DNA of 64,000 nucleotides, from positions 1-64,000 of the forward strand of contig NZ_JADDIU010000001.1 of the NCBI RefSeq assembly GCF_016464375.1, given 5' to 3'. The notes below the pieces were generated by a model. The model was not told the DNA's origin and did no database searches. It saw only the letters and a program-made list of their open reading frames with translations. This DNA is from Bacillus renqingensis. GTDB lineage: Bacteria > Bacillota > Bacilli > Bacillales > Cytobacillaceae. Both the position numbers and the translations under genes were made by a program. How positions within the stretch are numbered: position 1 is the stretch's first letter; every line of letters starts with the position of its first letter. This document shows positions 7,901 through 17,668 of the stretch, in pieces.

Positions 7901-8395
7901 ATGTTCACCATAAGAGATGCAAAGATCAAAGATTTACCAACAATTGTTGCCATTTACAATTCTACCATAGCTAGCAGAATGGTGACAGCAGATGTAGAAC
8001 CCATTAGTGTTGAAAGCCGCATTCCATGGTTCCATGGGCATTCCCCCACTTTCCGTCCCCTATGGGTAGTAGAAAATAGAGGGGAGATTTGCGGCTGGCT
8101 TAGCTTTCAATCTTTTTATGGTCGTCCTGCTTACAATAGCACGGCTGAAATTAGCGTTTATATCCATCAAGATTATCGAGGTAAAAAAATAGGGAAATTT
8201 TTAATTGAAAAGGCAATTGACACCTGCCCTGACCTAAAAATTAAAACACTGCTTGGGTTTATTTTCGCTCACAATCAGCCAAGTATAAAGCTTTTCACAC
8301 GATTTGGGTTTGAAAAATGGGCACATCTCCCCAGCGTGGCAGAATTAGATGGAATAGAACGAGATCTTGTCATTTTAGGAAAAAGAATCGTGTAA
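7901..8395 (+). CDS. GNAT N-acetyltransferase, phosphinothricin-acetyltransferase-like
   Basis: Single GNAT domain of 164 residues. The acetyl-CoA pyrophosphate-binding loop is QDYRGKKIG at residues 90-98, and NQPSIKLFTRFGFEKWAHLP is the usual C-terminal motif. The pattern IRDAKIKDLPTIVAIYN at the start and FYGRPAYNSTAEISVYI before the loop match the Pat/Bar-like amino-acid acetyltransferase subgroup. Substrate is unknown. Members act on glutamate-analogue or methionine-sulfone-type amines. It is a single-gene unit with a bidirectional terminator after it. Confidence 0.8.
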   Translation: MFTIRDAKIKDLPTIVAIYNSTIASRMVTADVEPISVESRIPWFHGHSPTFRPLWVVENRGEICGWLSFQSFYGRPAYNSTAEISVYIHQDYRGKKIGKFLIEKAIDTCPDLKIKTLLGFIFAHNQPSIKLFTRFGFEKWAHLPSVAELDGIERDLVILGKRIV

Positions 8396-8402
8396 AAAAG
8401 GA

Positions 8403-8441
8403 AAAACCTGCTTATCAGTCTAAAATGAGCAGCTTTTTCTT
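8403..8441. terminator. Bidirectional terminator
   Basis: AAAAACCTGCT and AGCAGCTTTTT form a stem with A-run and T-run on either side, between the plus-strand acetyltransferase and the convergent germination operon. Confidence 0.7.
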
Positions 8442-9556
8442 TATGGAGCAGGTTCCTTTGCTGTTTTTTTGTGATTTCGAATAAATGCAATGACTAATAA
8501 GATACACGGTAAGATAATCTGAAAAGGCCAGTGCAGATAAATCGGAACGATATCAAGCCCCTCGACAATATGTTCTGAATAGTAAGGTGCGATGATCATC
8601 GCGGTTAAAAGAATCAGAATTCCAATCGGAAGGTTGATTTTTCGAAGATCCTTAAACTTAAACAGGCTTGCTGTTCCGGCAACAGCCACATAATAGAAAA
8701 GCGCCACTTTAATAAAACCGCCTATCATTAAATATAGCATAAATAAAACTTCAAGCCGCTCAATAAAATGAAGAAGCTGGATTTTACTAATAGTCGTAAG
8801 TAACGGATAGGAGGAGCGGGTAAATAAATCAACCCCCAAAGTGGCAATATTAATCACAGCTGCAATTGTAATATTAATGCCACTTAATATCATTCCTGAA
8901 ATACATACCGTTTTCACTTTCTTAGATAGATGTACATAAGGCAGCAGCATCGTAAAGACCACCATCTCTCCGAATGGGAAGGTCAGTGTCTCTTTAAGAG
9001 AGGTCTTTATAATCGGCTTCCAGCCATTCTCCACCATCGGCTTTAAATTTTCCAGATGAATTAACCCGGAACTTATAATAAGAATGAACCCGGAAATGGC
9101 CATTATATAAACTATCACAAAAAAAAGTTCGCTTACTCTGGCAAGGACTTCAAAGCCCTTTTGAATGGCATAGGCAATCGTCAGCATTAACAAGGTCATG
9201 AGAAAAAAAATAGGGGTACGAGTGTAGATTGTCGATGATAATAGCTCGCCAAAATCCCGCAGCACCCTTGCAGAGAGATAAGCAAAATAAACGATATAGA
9301 AGAATCCTAAGATCCGGCCTGGCCATTTACCGATTATTTTCTGGAGATAACCGGTCAGGGGGAGATTCGGATAAAACAAATAGAGGCGATAATAAACGAA
9401 AAATAACAAAATTCCTTCCGCCATCCCTAGCAAATTAGCAATCCAAGCATCCTGTTTCAGATTTTTCGGAAACCCAACTAATATGGCACTGCCCATTTCA
9501 AATAATACCACTAGGGCAAATAATTGTTTCGTGCTTATTTTTGCCTTTTCCATCAT
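8441..9556 (-). CDS. Spore germination permease, GerAB/GerKB family
   Basis: Ten-helix APC-superfamily membrane protein of 371 residues, the B subunit of a GerA-type nutrient germinant receptor in the spore inner membrane. This subunit is thought to bind the germinant. Hydrophobic segments recur throughout and the ends are charged and cytoplasmic. It is the last gene of the A-C-B operon, the gene order of B. subtilis gerK. The germinant cannot be predicted from sequence. Confidence 0.9.
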   Translation of the reverse strand: MMEKAKISTKQLFALVVLFEMGSAILVGFPKNLKQDAWIANLLGMAEGILLFFVYYRLYLFYPNLPLTGYLQKIIGKWPGRILGFFYIVYFAYLSARVLRDFGELLSSTIYTRTPIFFLMTLLMLTIAYAIQKGFEVLARVSELFFVIVYIMAISGFILIISSGLIHLENLKPMVENGWKPIIKTSLKETLTFPFGEMVVFTMLLPYVHLSKKVKTVCISGMILSGINITIAAVINIATLGVDLFTRSSYPLLTTISKIQLLHFIERLEVLFMLYLMIGGFIKVALFYYVAVAGTASLFKFKDLRKINLPIGILILLTAMIIAPYYSEHIVEGLDIVPIYLHWPFQIILPCILLVIAFIRNHKKTAKEPAP

Positions 9557-9571
9557 CTGTCCCCCTTTCCG

Positions 9572-10786
9572 TTATTGATTAATATCGCTCCAAAACGGGT
9601 TGTCCCTTATCCCTGATTCTCGGTAATAGGTTTTTACTTTTATTTGATAATCCATCTCAGCAAACCGATTGTTCCAATCACCTTTGATCTTCTTCCAAAG
9701 TTTTGGATGCTGGCGATAAATTTTTTCACCGAATCCAAAGATATCGGCTTTAAGTTTTTGTACCGATTTAATCGATGATTCAACCTCTTTTTTGATTTGT
9801 ACAGATGTTTTTTTCTCTAGCTCCTGAATTTCATTTGGATTTTTAATCTCAAACGCACGATTGATTTCACTTAGACTAATTATCGTTTCAATGTTAATAT
9901 TGGCGGTTATTTTCCCGTTTTTAACCGTAAAAGTGACTTTCGTATCGGATAAATTGGAAATAGTACTGACGGCATCTTTTTTACCTTTCCAATCAAAGTC
10001 GACATTTGTTGCTTTCATTCTACCCAGTAACCAAACAGCACCACGACTGTTATTTTGACCAAGCCAGCCCACTAATTTTCCATTTTTAAACACAGCGAGA
10101 TCATCTGCCAAGATCAATGCTTGTGATCTCGTCATATTGATGTTTTGTTGTGAAGTTCCTTTCTCTGGACTGCCCATCAATGTAAAGCCGCTAATTACCG
10201 GTTCTTTTCCAGAGCTAGTAATAGCTGATAGGAGGTCATCAATAGTCACTTTAATATTTTCGCCAAGTAACGATTCCGTTGATTCAAGCGTTTTGATAAA
10301 TTTGTAACTCGGAATCTTATCAAGATTTGTCAGAGTGGAGACTAAATCTTCTGCCCTATTGTCCTTAGCAATAACAACTGTTGTTGTTGTTCGAAACTCC
10401 GTGTCCCTTTCTAATTTATCTAATATGTCCAGGATTCCCTCTCTTGCTAGTTCCTCACTTATGACCAAAATATTTGCATGAGCATAATAGATTTCCCGCG
10501 GAATCTGTTTCGTTACATTGCTACTTGCTTCAGTTAGGTTATTTCCCGAACTTTTATAGGTGACAATAGGAGGTCCCTGGGCACCACCACCGCCACCAGT
10601 TTGACCTGATGAAACATTTGAAGGCTCCACTATCTGGTAGGTGACATCATATTTTTTCTTCTCCCCTTTATCAATCCCAAGAGCCATTACAAAGGCTAGA
10701 TCTGTCAGTTCCCGCTGATTCCAACACCCTCCAAGCAACGGAACGACACTAATCAGTACTAATAAAGAAAGATACTGTTTCTTCAT
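9572..10786 (-). CDS. Spore germination lipoprotein, GerAC/GerKC family
   Basis: Lipoprotein C subunit of 404 residues. The signal peptide ends in the lipobox LLGGC, with Cys21 the probable lipidation site. GCWNQRELTDLAFVMALGID after it is the family signature. A low-complexity SSGQTGGGGGAQGPP insertion is at about residues 60-75. The start overlaps the end of the A-subunit gene by 4 bp, indicating translational coupling. It faces the outside of the spore inner membrane, complexed with the A and B subunits. Confidence 0.92.
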   Translation of the reverse strand: MKKQYLSLLVLISVVPLLGGCWNQRELTDLAFVMALGIDKGEKKKYDVTYQIVEPSNVSSGQTGGGGGAQGPPIVTYKSSGNNLTEASSNVTKQIPREIYYAHANILVISEELAREGILDILDKLERDTEFRTTTTVVIAKDNRAEDLVSTLTNLDKIPSYKFIKTLESTESLLGENIKVTIDDLLSAITSSGKEPVISGFTLMGSPEKGTSQQNINMTRSQALILADDLAVFKNGKLVGWLGQNNSRGAVWLLGRMKATNVDFDWKGKKDAVSTISNLSDTKVTFTVKNGKITANINIETIISLSEINRAFEIKNPNEIQELEKKTSVQIKKEVESSIKSVQKLKADIFGFGEKIYRQHPKLWKKIKGDWNNRFAEMDYQIKVKTYYRESGIRDNPFWSDINQ

Positions 10787-12399
10787 TGCTGATTCCCCTT
10801 CTTACTCTGTGATGTATCTTTGTTGCTTTGTGTCGGCGGTCCTGGTTTTTGGTGCTCTCCGGTTCTAACCATATTACCTTCGCTAATATGCATTGGCCGA
10901 TTTTTCATGGCCCAAAGTGGATAACGAATGAACACATCCTGCAGATTTTTCCTGCTAAAAGGCGCTAATGGCTCCATATAGGGCACCCCAAAGGAGCGGA
11001 GTGAACATAAATGAATGACCATGATCATGAGTCCTACCATTATGCCAAAAAAACCGACAAATGAAGCTAATACCATTAGGACAAAACGGAGCAATCTTGC
11101 TGAGACGGCCATGGCATATACAGGGGTGGAGAAATTGGCGATAGCGGTTATCGACACAACAATGACCATAACCGGCGAAACAATTCCCGCCTGAACGGCT
11201 GCTTGGCCAATGACGAGCGCCCCCACAATGGAAACGGCCTGCCCCACTGATTTCGGCAGGCGCAACCCAGCCTCCCGCAGTATTTCAAAGGTGACTTCCA
11301 TGATCATAGCTTCGAAAAAAGCCGGAAACGGGACATTTTCCCGCTGTGCAGCAATAGCAATTGCCAGCGTTGTGGGAATCATCTCTTGATGAAAAGTTGT
11401 CCCCGCAATATATAAAGATGGTCCCACTAAAGCGATAAAAAAAGCGATAATCCTTAATAGTCGAAGAGCCGATGATAAATCAAAACGGGAATAATAATCA
11501 TCAGGCGCTTGAAAAAATTGTATAAAAATGGCCGGGACGGTCAAAACAAATGGACTTCCATCGGCAACAATTGCTATTCTCCCTTCTAGCAGCTGGGAAG
11601 AAACAACATCAGGTCTTTCTGAATGGTACGTAGTTGGAAAGGAAGTATAGGTTTGCTCTTCAATCAATTGCTCAATATAACCGGAGTCGAGAACCGTATC
11701 CATATTAATTCGATTTAATCTCTTTTTTACTTCTTGAATGATTTTGTCATCAGCAATACCTTTTATATACATAATCGCAATATCGGTTTGCGTAACTGTG
11801 CCGATTTTCATCGACTCGGTCCAAAGGTTTGGACTTTTAATCCTTCGGCGGATTAATGCCGTATTTGTTCTTAGCATCTCCGTAAATGAATCCCTCGGCC
11901 CACGGATTGATAATTGCTGTGACGGTTCCGATACTGCTCGCTTTTCGCCTCCCGCTGTCCCTCCACTAATCGCTTTATTATAGCCCTCCAGAAAAATAAT
12001 CGTATCTCCATTTAGCAATGAGTCATACAGATCATTCCAATTCGTGATCGTTTTTGTACTGCCAAGGGCTACCGTTTTGTCTAGCATATATTGGTAATAA
12101 TCTACTCCCAATGGGATTTCCCCTGTTTGCATAACGGATTCTAAAATAAAATTGCTGATGACCTTACTTTCAGTCAACCCTTCGATAAAAACGATGGCTC
12201 CGTGAATATTGCCAATTTTTATCTCCTTACTGACAAGATCCGAACTGTTGCCGAGTTCCTCTTTTATCCGCGCTAGATTTTCCTGATAAGCTCTATGTAT
12301 CAACAATTCCCCTGGATCTGATGGATCAAGCTTTTGTCGATAATTATCATTTTTTCTTTGCTTTTGTTTCTTTTTTAACATTTTGGATATGATTGACAT
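10783..12399 (-). CDS. Spore germination protein, GerAA/GerKA family
   Basis: A subunit of a GerA-type germinant receptor, 538 residues. It has a hydrophilic N-terminal domain of about 290 residues with ILESVMQTGEIPLG and the SIRGPRDSFTEMLRTN region, then about five membrane helices and a short Pro/Gly-rich C-terminal tail. It is first in a three-gene operon. A possible sporulation-type promoter upstream (TGGATA at 12446-12451 with CATTCG at 12422-12427, 18 bp apart) only partly matches the sigma-G pattern, so I give it little weight. Confidence 0.93.
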   Translation of the reverse strand: MSIISKMLKKKQKQRKNDNYRQKLDPSDPGELLIHRAYQENLARIKEELGNSSDLVSKEIKIGNIHGAIVFIEGLTESKVISNFILESVMQTGEIPLGVDYYQYMLDKTVALGSTKTITNWNDLYDSLLNGDTIIFLEGYNKAISGGTAGGEKRAVSEPSQQLSIRGPRDSFTEMLRTNTALIRRRIKSPNLWTESMKIGTVTQTDIAIMYIKGIADDKIIQEVKKRLNRINMDTVLDSGYIEQLIEEQTYTSFPTTYHSERPDVVSSQLLEGRIAIVADGSPFVLTVPAIFIQFFQAPDDYYSRFDLSSALRLLRIIAFFIALVGPSLYIAGTTFHQEMIPTTLAIAIAAQRENVPFPAFFEAMIMEVTFEILREAGLRLPKSVGQAVSIVGALVIGQAAVQAGIVSPVMVIVVSITAIANFSTPVYAMAVSARLLRFVLMVLASFVGFFGIMVGLMIMVIHLCSLRSFGVPYMEPLAPFSRKNLQDVFIRYPLWAMKNRPMHISEGNMVRTGEHQKPGPPTQSNKDTSQSKKGNQQ

Positions 12400-12567
12400 A
12401 CAAATCGCCCCATTTTTAAAACGAATGCTTTTGTACTGGTTATGTTATCCAAAGAAGCTTCATTTATCCATCGAAAGGAAAGAAAACCTTGAGGAAGGGG
12501 GGCGTGGTGAATAATAGACATGAAGATTGGAACAATAGGATTAATCTCGCAATAAGGGGAGAAACAG

Positions 12568-12801
12568 GTGAAAACAATCTTTGTCATGCTGCTTTTGTCA
12601 GCACTCATGGTCTTACTTGTTATTCTAATGGATGTGGCAATGGGTGTCGGTCTTTCCGGGATTTTCGCGAAAGAAATGGAACCTTTTAAGGTAACGGGCC
12701 ATACTGATATCGTCATCCTATCTATTTTCGCAGTTTATTTTGTTATAAAAGCGGTTGTAGGCTTTATTAAAAAGAAGCAACAGAATAATTCCCAATCATA
12801 A
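12568..12801 (+). CDS. Small two-helix membrane protein
   Basis: Protein of 77 residues starting with GTG, preceded by AAGGGGAG. Hydrophobic helices cover about residues 3-30 and 45-65, separated by a short acidic/basic loop. It ends in the basic tail FIKKKQQNNSQS. I do not recognise a family. It is divergent from the germination operon and has no obvious partner. Confidence 0.6.
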   Translation: MKTIFVMLLLSALMVLLVILMDVAMGVGLSGIFAKEMEPFKVTGHTDIVILSIFAVYFVIKAVVGFIKKKQQNNSQS

Positions 12802-12811
12802 AAACCCGCCG

Positions 12812-13024
12812 CTATGGCGAGTCAACACCCTTTTGTATTTCTGACTGAACATCCTTTCGCTGCCTTGCTTTTTGACATAACCACTCTTGTATCTTTCGTA
12901 GCCATTTCCTTTGCATTACGTGTTTTTTTCCATATACATAACGGTGCCAACAGTAATAGATTGATTCTTCCAAAACAGCTAAGAGAACGATAGCCAGAAC
13001 GAAAATAATTATCCAATACCACAT
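12812..13024 (-). CDS. Small single-pass membrane protein
   Basis: 70 residues: an N-terminal helix (WYWIIIFVLAIVLLAVL) followed by a basic cytoplasmic region rich in Arg, Lys and Trp. AAGGGG lies 8 nt before the ATG. The alternative reading frame 12822-13046 lacks these features. No family recognised. A GC-rich short hairpin overlaps its stop region. Confidence 0.45.
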   Translation of the reverse strand: MWYWIIIFVLAIVLLAVLEESIYYCWHRYVYGKKHVMQRKWLRKIQEWLCQKARQRKDVQSEIQKGVDSP

Positions 13025-13099
13025 AGGAAGGACCCCTTTTTAACAAGATAGTTCATCCTATTCGAAAAGCCTCATGAGAAGTACCTACTCACACAAAAA

Positions 13100-13124
13100 G
13101 CCAGGCTCCATATCGGAACCTGAC
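13100..13124 (-). terminator. Terminator of the MacB-like exporter operon
   Basis: On the minus strand CAGGTTCC, loop GATAT, GGAGCCTG, then GCTTTTT, directly after the permease stop codon. Confidence 0.7.
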
Positions 13125-13129
13125 ATCAT

Positions 13130-14479
13130 TTAAACCTCTCTTCGCATTGCTTTTAACACATCAACCCTCGTTGCCCGCTGTGCCGGCCGATGTCCGGAAA
13201 GAATCGTGACGACATAACAAATCACTATACAGATAATCGGTAAGATAGGCGGAATATCGCTAAAGGTAAGACCTGGCGGCAATTCTTCTTTACCAAATGC
13301 CTGCTTGATAATCAGCGGAATCAAAAAATTGACCGCATAACTAATTCCATAGGAAACAACTGTCCCAATGATAGCCCCGATTAAACCAATGTAGCTGCTT
13401 TCAAGCAAAAAGATCCGCTTGATCGTTTTCGGATTGGCGCCAATGGCTTTCATGATGCCTATATCCGGTGCCCGTTCCGTTACTGCCATCGTCATCGTGT
13501 TATAGATTCCAATGGAGGCAATCAAAATCGCAATGGTTCCGATGAAGATAAGCCCTGCCTTAGCAATCGTAAACATCATATTGACTTGCTTTAATTCATT
13601 GACAATCGAATATGTCTCATAATTTTTTTCTTTCAATTTATCGACAATCCCTTGGACAGCTTCCATGTTTTTCGCATAAATTTTGACTTGATCATATCTT
13701 CCGTTAGTTGTCTCAAGCTTTTCTGGCAGCGGATCATTGGGTCCAAGCACTGCCCCGCCAGGTGTACCTGTAAACCTTTCAATCTCTTTTAACATCTTAT
13801 CGGAAATAAATACGTTCTTATCTTCCACCCATTCCTTCGTTGGTTTCTTCCCGATTCCGACAACGGTTACCTGCAGCTTTTTCTTTTCTTGTTTGCCATT
13901 TTTCAACTGTTGTACCGTTAGATTGAGTTTTTTCCCAACTAAAGTTTCCGGGTAACGATATTTTTTCTTCACATGACCTTTATTATCATACAAGTCCTCT
14001 ACTTCGTCCTTTGTCCCAAGATTTAAAGGAAAATCGTAGCCGACCACTATCTCATTATCAGCTTTCGGCAGCCGGCCAACCGATAGTTCAAAGCCTGCCT
14101 TTACTTCTGCCGGAAAATTGGTCACATACGTTTCTGTCCCCTCTTGGTAATTTCCAATCGAATAGATACCCTCCTGTTGAAGCATGGTCCGTCGGGTCAC
14201 AGCTTTAACATCCTTTATCTTTTCAAGTGTCGGAATATCTTTATCGCTAATAGGACGTACGTTTCCATCTTTCAAATTTTTAGCGTGTACATCGATTTGG
14301 GTCACAATTCTTTGTTCCATCATCTCTTTGACTACCGATTTCTGCAGCCCAAATCCGACCGAAGCAAGCACTATCAGAAAGGCGCAGCCCATTGCCGTTG
14401 CCAGGATGGTCATAAACACTCTCGTTTTATTTTTCTTCATATTTTGTCGGACAAAGCGAAATTGATCTCTTAGTTTCAT
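13130..14479 (-). CDS. ABC transporter permease, MacB/FtsX type
   Basis: 449 residues. An N-terminal membrane helix at about 19-42 is followed by a large extracytoplasmic domain of about 250 residues rich in charged residues, then three C-terminal helices of the FtsX fold. The motif ERAPDIGIMKAIGANPKTIKRIFLLES precedes the last helices, as in MacB-type mechanotransmission permeases. Its ATG overlaps the stop of the ATPase gene by 4 bp. Such systems export peptides or lipoproteins, or act in antibiotic stress. The substrate is not evident. Confidence 0.88.
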   Translation of the reverse strand: MKLRDQFRFVRQNMKKNKTRVFMTILATAMGCAFLIVLASVGFGLQKSVVKEMMEQRIVTQIDVHAKNLKDGNVRPISDKDIPTLEKIKDVKAVTRRTMLQQEGIYSIGNYQEGTETYVTNFPAEVKAGFELSVGRLPKADNEIVVGYDFPLNLGTKDEVEDLYDNKGHVKKKYRYPETLVGKKLNLTVQQLKNGKQEKKKLQVTVVGIGKKPTKEWVEDKNVFISDKMLKEIERFTGTPGGAVLGPNDPLPEKLETTNGRYDQVKIYAKNMEAVQGIVDKLKEKNYETYSIVNELKQVNMMFTIAKAGLIFIGTIAILIASIGIYNTMTMAVTERAPDIGIMKAIGANPKTIKRIFLLESSYIGLIGAIIGTVVSYGISYAVNFLIPLIIKQAFGKEELPPGLTFSDIPPILPIICIVICYVVTILSGHRPAQRATRVDVLKAMRREV

Positions 14480-15168
14480 ACCAACACCCCCTTGTCCACT
14501 ATCCGGCCATCTTTCAATTCAATAATCCGATGGCCAATTTTCGCCACTTTTTCATCATGGGTGATGATTAAAAACGTAATTCCTAAATCACGGTTTAATT
14601 CCTGAATAAATTGGAGCAGCTCCTCTTCTGTTTCGCTGTCAAGACTGCCGGTCGGTTCATCGGCAAGAATGATGGGCGGATTGACGATCAATGCCCGGGC
14701 GATGCTCACCCGCTGCTGCTGTCCCCCCGACAATTCCCCAGGATAGTGATCCTGATAATCTAGTATTCCCACTCTTTTTAGCAGTTCCTCTGTTTGCTGT
14801 TTCCGCTCCCGTTCACTTACACCTTTTAAAATTAACGGCAATTCCACATTTTGAAAGGCCGTCATGCTTGGGATTAATTGAAAGCTTTGAAAAATAAAAC
14901 CGAGATGGTGAATCCGGAAGTCGGCAAACTTTGCCTCATTTAATTCGGATACCTTCACACCATCCATCCAGATTTCACCCTCTTTTGGGCGGATAAACCC
15001 GCTAATTGCATTGAGCAATGTTGATTTTCCAGAACCGCTTCTCCCTACGATAGTGATAATTTCTCCTTGATCTACTTTAAACGAAATATTCTTCAATACC
15101 GGAATAATCGTTTGTCTCCCTTTTTTACCAATAACAAATTCATGACTTAAATTATCGACTGTAATCAT
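14476..15168 (-). CDS. ABC transporter ATP-binding protein (MacB/LolD type)
   Basis: 230 residues with Walker [10 protein letters not shown] at about 41-49, Q-loop, signature LSGGQQQR, Walker [10 protein letters not shown] and the switch His (ITHDEK). It is translationally coupled to the FtsX-type permease downstream. No sensor kinase or regulator is adjacent, unlike bacitracin-type modules. Confidence 0.9.
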   Translation of the reverse strand: MITVDNLSHEFVIGKKGRQTIIPVLKNISFKVDQGEIITIVGRSGSGKSTLLNAISGFIRPKEGEIWMDGVKVSELNEAKFADFRIHHLGFIFQSFQLIPSMTAFQNVELPLILKGVSERERKQQTEELLKRVGILDYQDHYPGELSGGQQQRVSIARALIVNPPIILADEPTGSLDSETEEELLQFIQELNRDLGITFLIITHDEKVAKIGHRIIELKDGRIVDKGVLV

Positions 15169-15270
15169 CTTCTGCCTCCTTCACCTTTATAGACGAAAAG
15201 CAGCCACATTTCCCCTACAGCTTTTTTAAAATTTTTGATTGGTCTTTTTCGTAAAGAAAACTTATAATAA

Positions 15271-15425
15271 GAAAAGCGAAAGGCGCCCTGGTCAGCGGCG
15301 TATAGCCTCCTCGAAAAAGCTAACGCTTTTCCTTCGTGCGTTGCTGATGCTGCCGAAGCCTTCCTTGTGGAGCTAGACATTTCTCAAAGTCGATTGATAT
15401 AAATTCTGATACTATATAGAAAGCA
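15271..15425 (+). repeat. Dispersed intergenic repeat, copy A
   Basis: About 155 bp that recur with strong similarity at 47474-47621 and, inverted and expanded, at 62405-62587. Shared landmarks in order are CCCTGGTCAGCGGCGTAT, CCTCCTCGAAAAAGCTA, TGCTGATGC, GCCGAAG, TGTGGAGCT and TCTCAAAGTCGA. The internal segment GAAAAAGC-taac-GCTTTTCC can fold. This copy ends about 15 bp before the Shine-Dalgarno of the downstream PBP gene, so it is probably part of its leader or promoter region. Confidence 0.85.
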
Positions 15426-15452
15426 AAAATCCCTTTAAGGTAAGGAGAAAGA

Positions 15453-17558
15453 ATGAAAAAGTTACGTCCACTATGGGAATACATTGTCCGTTTCTGGAAA
15501 AAGAGACATTTAACACAAATTTTGCTGCTACTCGTTCTGGTTATCATCTTGGTGACCATTCTTTATTTTGCCTGGCTGGCAACCCGGGCAAATGTCCAAT
15601 CATTAAAGGAAGGTTTAAGCCAGCCGACAGTTATTTACGATAAAGACGGCGATGTAGCAACGAATGTTGCGACTAATCGAACAAAGGGTGTAAATATTGA
15701 CAAGCTGCCAAAATATGTCCCGAATGCGGTTGTTGCCATCGAGGATGAGCGCTTTTATGAGCATAATGGCTTTGATATTAAGGGAATTGCCCGTGCCTTT
15801 TTCGGCAACCTATTTGCCGGAAGAATTACCGGCGGAGGCAGTACCATTACCCAGCAGCTGACGAAAAATGCCCTATTGTCACCGGAACGCACCTATAAGC
15901 GAAAAGCAGAGGAATTATTTTTAGCGGTAAAAATCGAAAAGGTATATAAAAAGAACGAAATTCTACAAATGTATTTAAATCAAGTTTATTTTGGCGGCGG
16001 CGCTTGGGGAATCAGCAACGCCTCGAAGAAATATTTTAATAAAGATATAAACGATGTCTCTATTAGTGAGGCAGCGTTGCTCGCCGGTCTTTTGCACTCA
16101 CCAAATTACCTTAATCCCTATAATAACTATGATTTGGCGGTGAAACGAAGGAATGTTGTCCTTGGCAAAATGAAGGAGCTTGGGATGATTTCGGCGGCCG
16201 AGTACACCGAAGCGAAGAAGGAGAAGATTCGCTTAAAAGATGGCGGCGGCAGCTTTATTGAACGGAAATACCCGTATTACGTGGATGCGGTATTAAATGA
16301 GGCCATTTCCAAATATGGGCTTACACAGGAAGAAATCTTAACCCGCGGCTATCGCATTTATACAGAAATGGACCAAAACCTCCAAGCAGGACTTGAAACG
16401 GTATTTCACAAGAATTATCTGTTCCCGCGAGGGATGGGTGGAGAAATTGTCCAGAGTGGTGCTGTCCTAATGGATCCGGCATCAGGCGGGGCCCGTGCCC
16501 TTGTAGGCGGACGCGGTGAGCACGTGTTCCGCGGCTATAACCGGGCCACGCAATTGCGTGCGCAACCGGGTTCAGCCATCAAGCCGCTTGTAGTCTATAC
16601 ACCGGCACTGGAAGAAGGCTATAAATACTCATCCAAGCTTGAGGATAAGCCAACAACCTTCGGGAATAATTATAAGCCGGAGAATTTTTCAAGGACGTAC
16701 CAAGGAGAGGTGCCAATGTATAAGGCACTGGAAGAATCGTTGAATATTCCGGCTGTCTGGCTGCTGGATCAAATTGGCCTCAATAAGGGGCTCGATAAGC
16801 TACAGAAGTTCGGCATCCCTGTTGAAAAAGGGGACAAGAACCTTGCGATTGCCCTTGGCGGTATGAACGGAGGGGCCTCGCCGATGCAAATGGCCAATGC
16901 CTTTTCTGTTTTCCCTAATGGCGGAAAGCGTCAGGAAAGCCATCTCATTACGAAAATTGTCGGTCCAACTGGAAATGTGATGGCTGAACGGGAGCCTGTC
17001 ACGACAAAGGTAACCTCAAAAAAGGTTTCCGATGAAATGACTTCAATGTTGCTAAATGTTGTCGAAAGCGGCACTGGACAACGTGCCCATATCCCAGGTG
17101 TTCCGTTAGCCGGAAAAACGGGATCGACACAGCTGCCATATAGAGGTATCCCAGGGACAAAGGATCAATGGATGGTCGGATACACGCCCAATCTTGTCGG
17201 TGCGGTATGGATTGGCTTTGACAAAACAGACCGCCAGCATCATTTGCCAAGCTCCAGTTCTGCAAATGTCGTGCCGATATTTAAAGAAATCATGAGGACT
17301 TCAGTCACCCATCTTCCAAAGAAGAATTTCGATGTCGTCTCCATTAATGACAAGCTTGCCGGAAAAACAAAGGCAGATAATAGCTTTGGGGATCAAGCGA
17401 AGGAAATCAGCAAGGAATTAAACGAAAACGCCCATAAATTAGGGAATACCATTAAGGAACAGGCTCCAAAGTGGAAAAAGGGCGCGAAGAAGGTTATCCG
17501 TCATATTGGGGAAGCTGTCGATTCCATCGTTGAGAAAGTAAAGGAAATGAGTCAATAG
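15453..17558 (+). CDS. Class A penicillin-binding protein (PBP1A family)
   Basis: Bifunctional peptidoglycan synthase of 701 residues, anchored by a helix at about 21-43. The GT51 glycosyltransferase domain has EDERFYEHNG (catalytic Glu97) and GGGSTITQQLTKN at about 128-139. The transpeptidase domain has Ser374 in SAIK, SLN at 429-431 and KTGS from Lys555. The C-terminal 70 residues are Lys-rich and helical, with no PASTA or fibronectin domain. AAGGAG precedes the ATG and a terminator follows the stop. It polymerises and crosslinks glycan strands outside the membrane. Confidence 0.93.
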   Translation: MKKLRPLWEYIVRFWKKRHLTQILLLLVLVIILVTILYFAWLATRANVQSLKEGLSQPTVIYDKDGDVATNVATNRTKGVNIDKLPKYVPNAVVAIEDERFYEHNGFDIKGIARAFFGNLFAGRITGGGSTITQQLTKNALLSPERTYKRKAEELFLAVKIEKVYKKNEILQMYLNQVYFGGGAWGISNASKKYFNKDINDVSISEAALLAGLLHSPNYLNPYNNYDLAVKRRNVVLGKMKELGMISAAEYTEAKKEKIRLKDGGGSFIERKYPYYVDAVLNEAISKYGLTQEEILTRGYRIYTEMDQNLQAGLETVFHKNYLFPRGMGGEIVQSGAVLMDPASGGARALVGGRGEHVFRGYNRATQLRAQPGSAIKPLVVYTPALEEGYKYSSKLEDKPTTFGNNYKPENFSRTYQGEVPMYKALEESLNIPAVWLLDQIGLNKGLDKLQKFGIPVEKGDKNLAIALGGMNGGASPMQMANAFSVFPNGGKRQESHLITKIVGPTGNVMAEREPVTTKVTSKKVSDEMTSMLLNVVESGTGQRAHIPGVPLAGKTGSTQLPYRGIPGTKDQWMVGYTPNLVGAVWIGFDKTDRQHHLPSSSSANVVPIFKEIMRTSVTHLPKKNFDVVSINDKLAGKTKADNSFGDQAKEISKELNENAHKLGNTIKEQAPKWKKGAKKVIRHIGEAVDSIVEKVKEMSQ

Positions 17559-17585
17559 CACGCCTTTTGGGGCGTGCTATTTTTT
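17555..17585 (+). terminator. Terminator of the class A PBP gene
   Basis: ATAGCACGCC, loop ttttgg, GGCGTGCTAT followed by a T-run. It overlaps the stop codon. Confidence 0.85.
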
Positions 17586-17668
17586 AAAAATTATATCTGC
17601 GATTTTCGGGCGGGATATCTATTAATTATATGGGCGAATTTACAAAATGTATAAAAGGCAGCACTTGT

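Noticed and set aside
12422..12451. Sigma-G promoter upstream of the germination operon
   Set aside because: The -35 half and spacing fit but the -10 half (CATTCG) does not match well enough to list as a feature.
12822..13046. Alternative frame over the small membrane protein
   Set aside because: No coherent hydrophobic segment, and the ribosome-binding site fits the 13024 start better.
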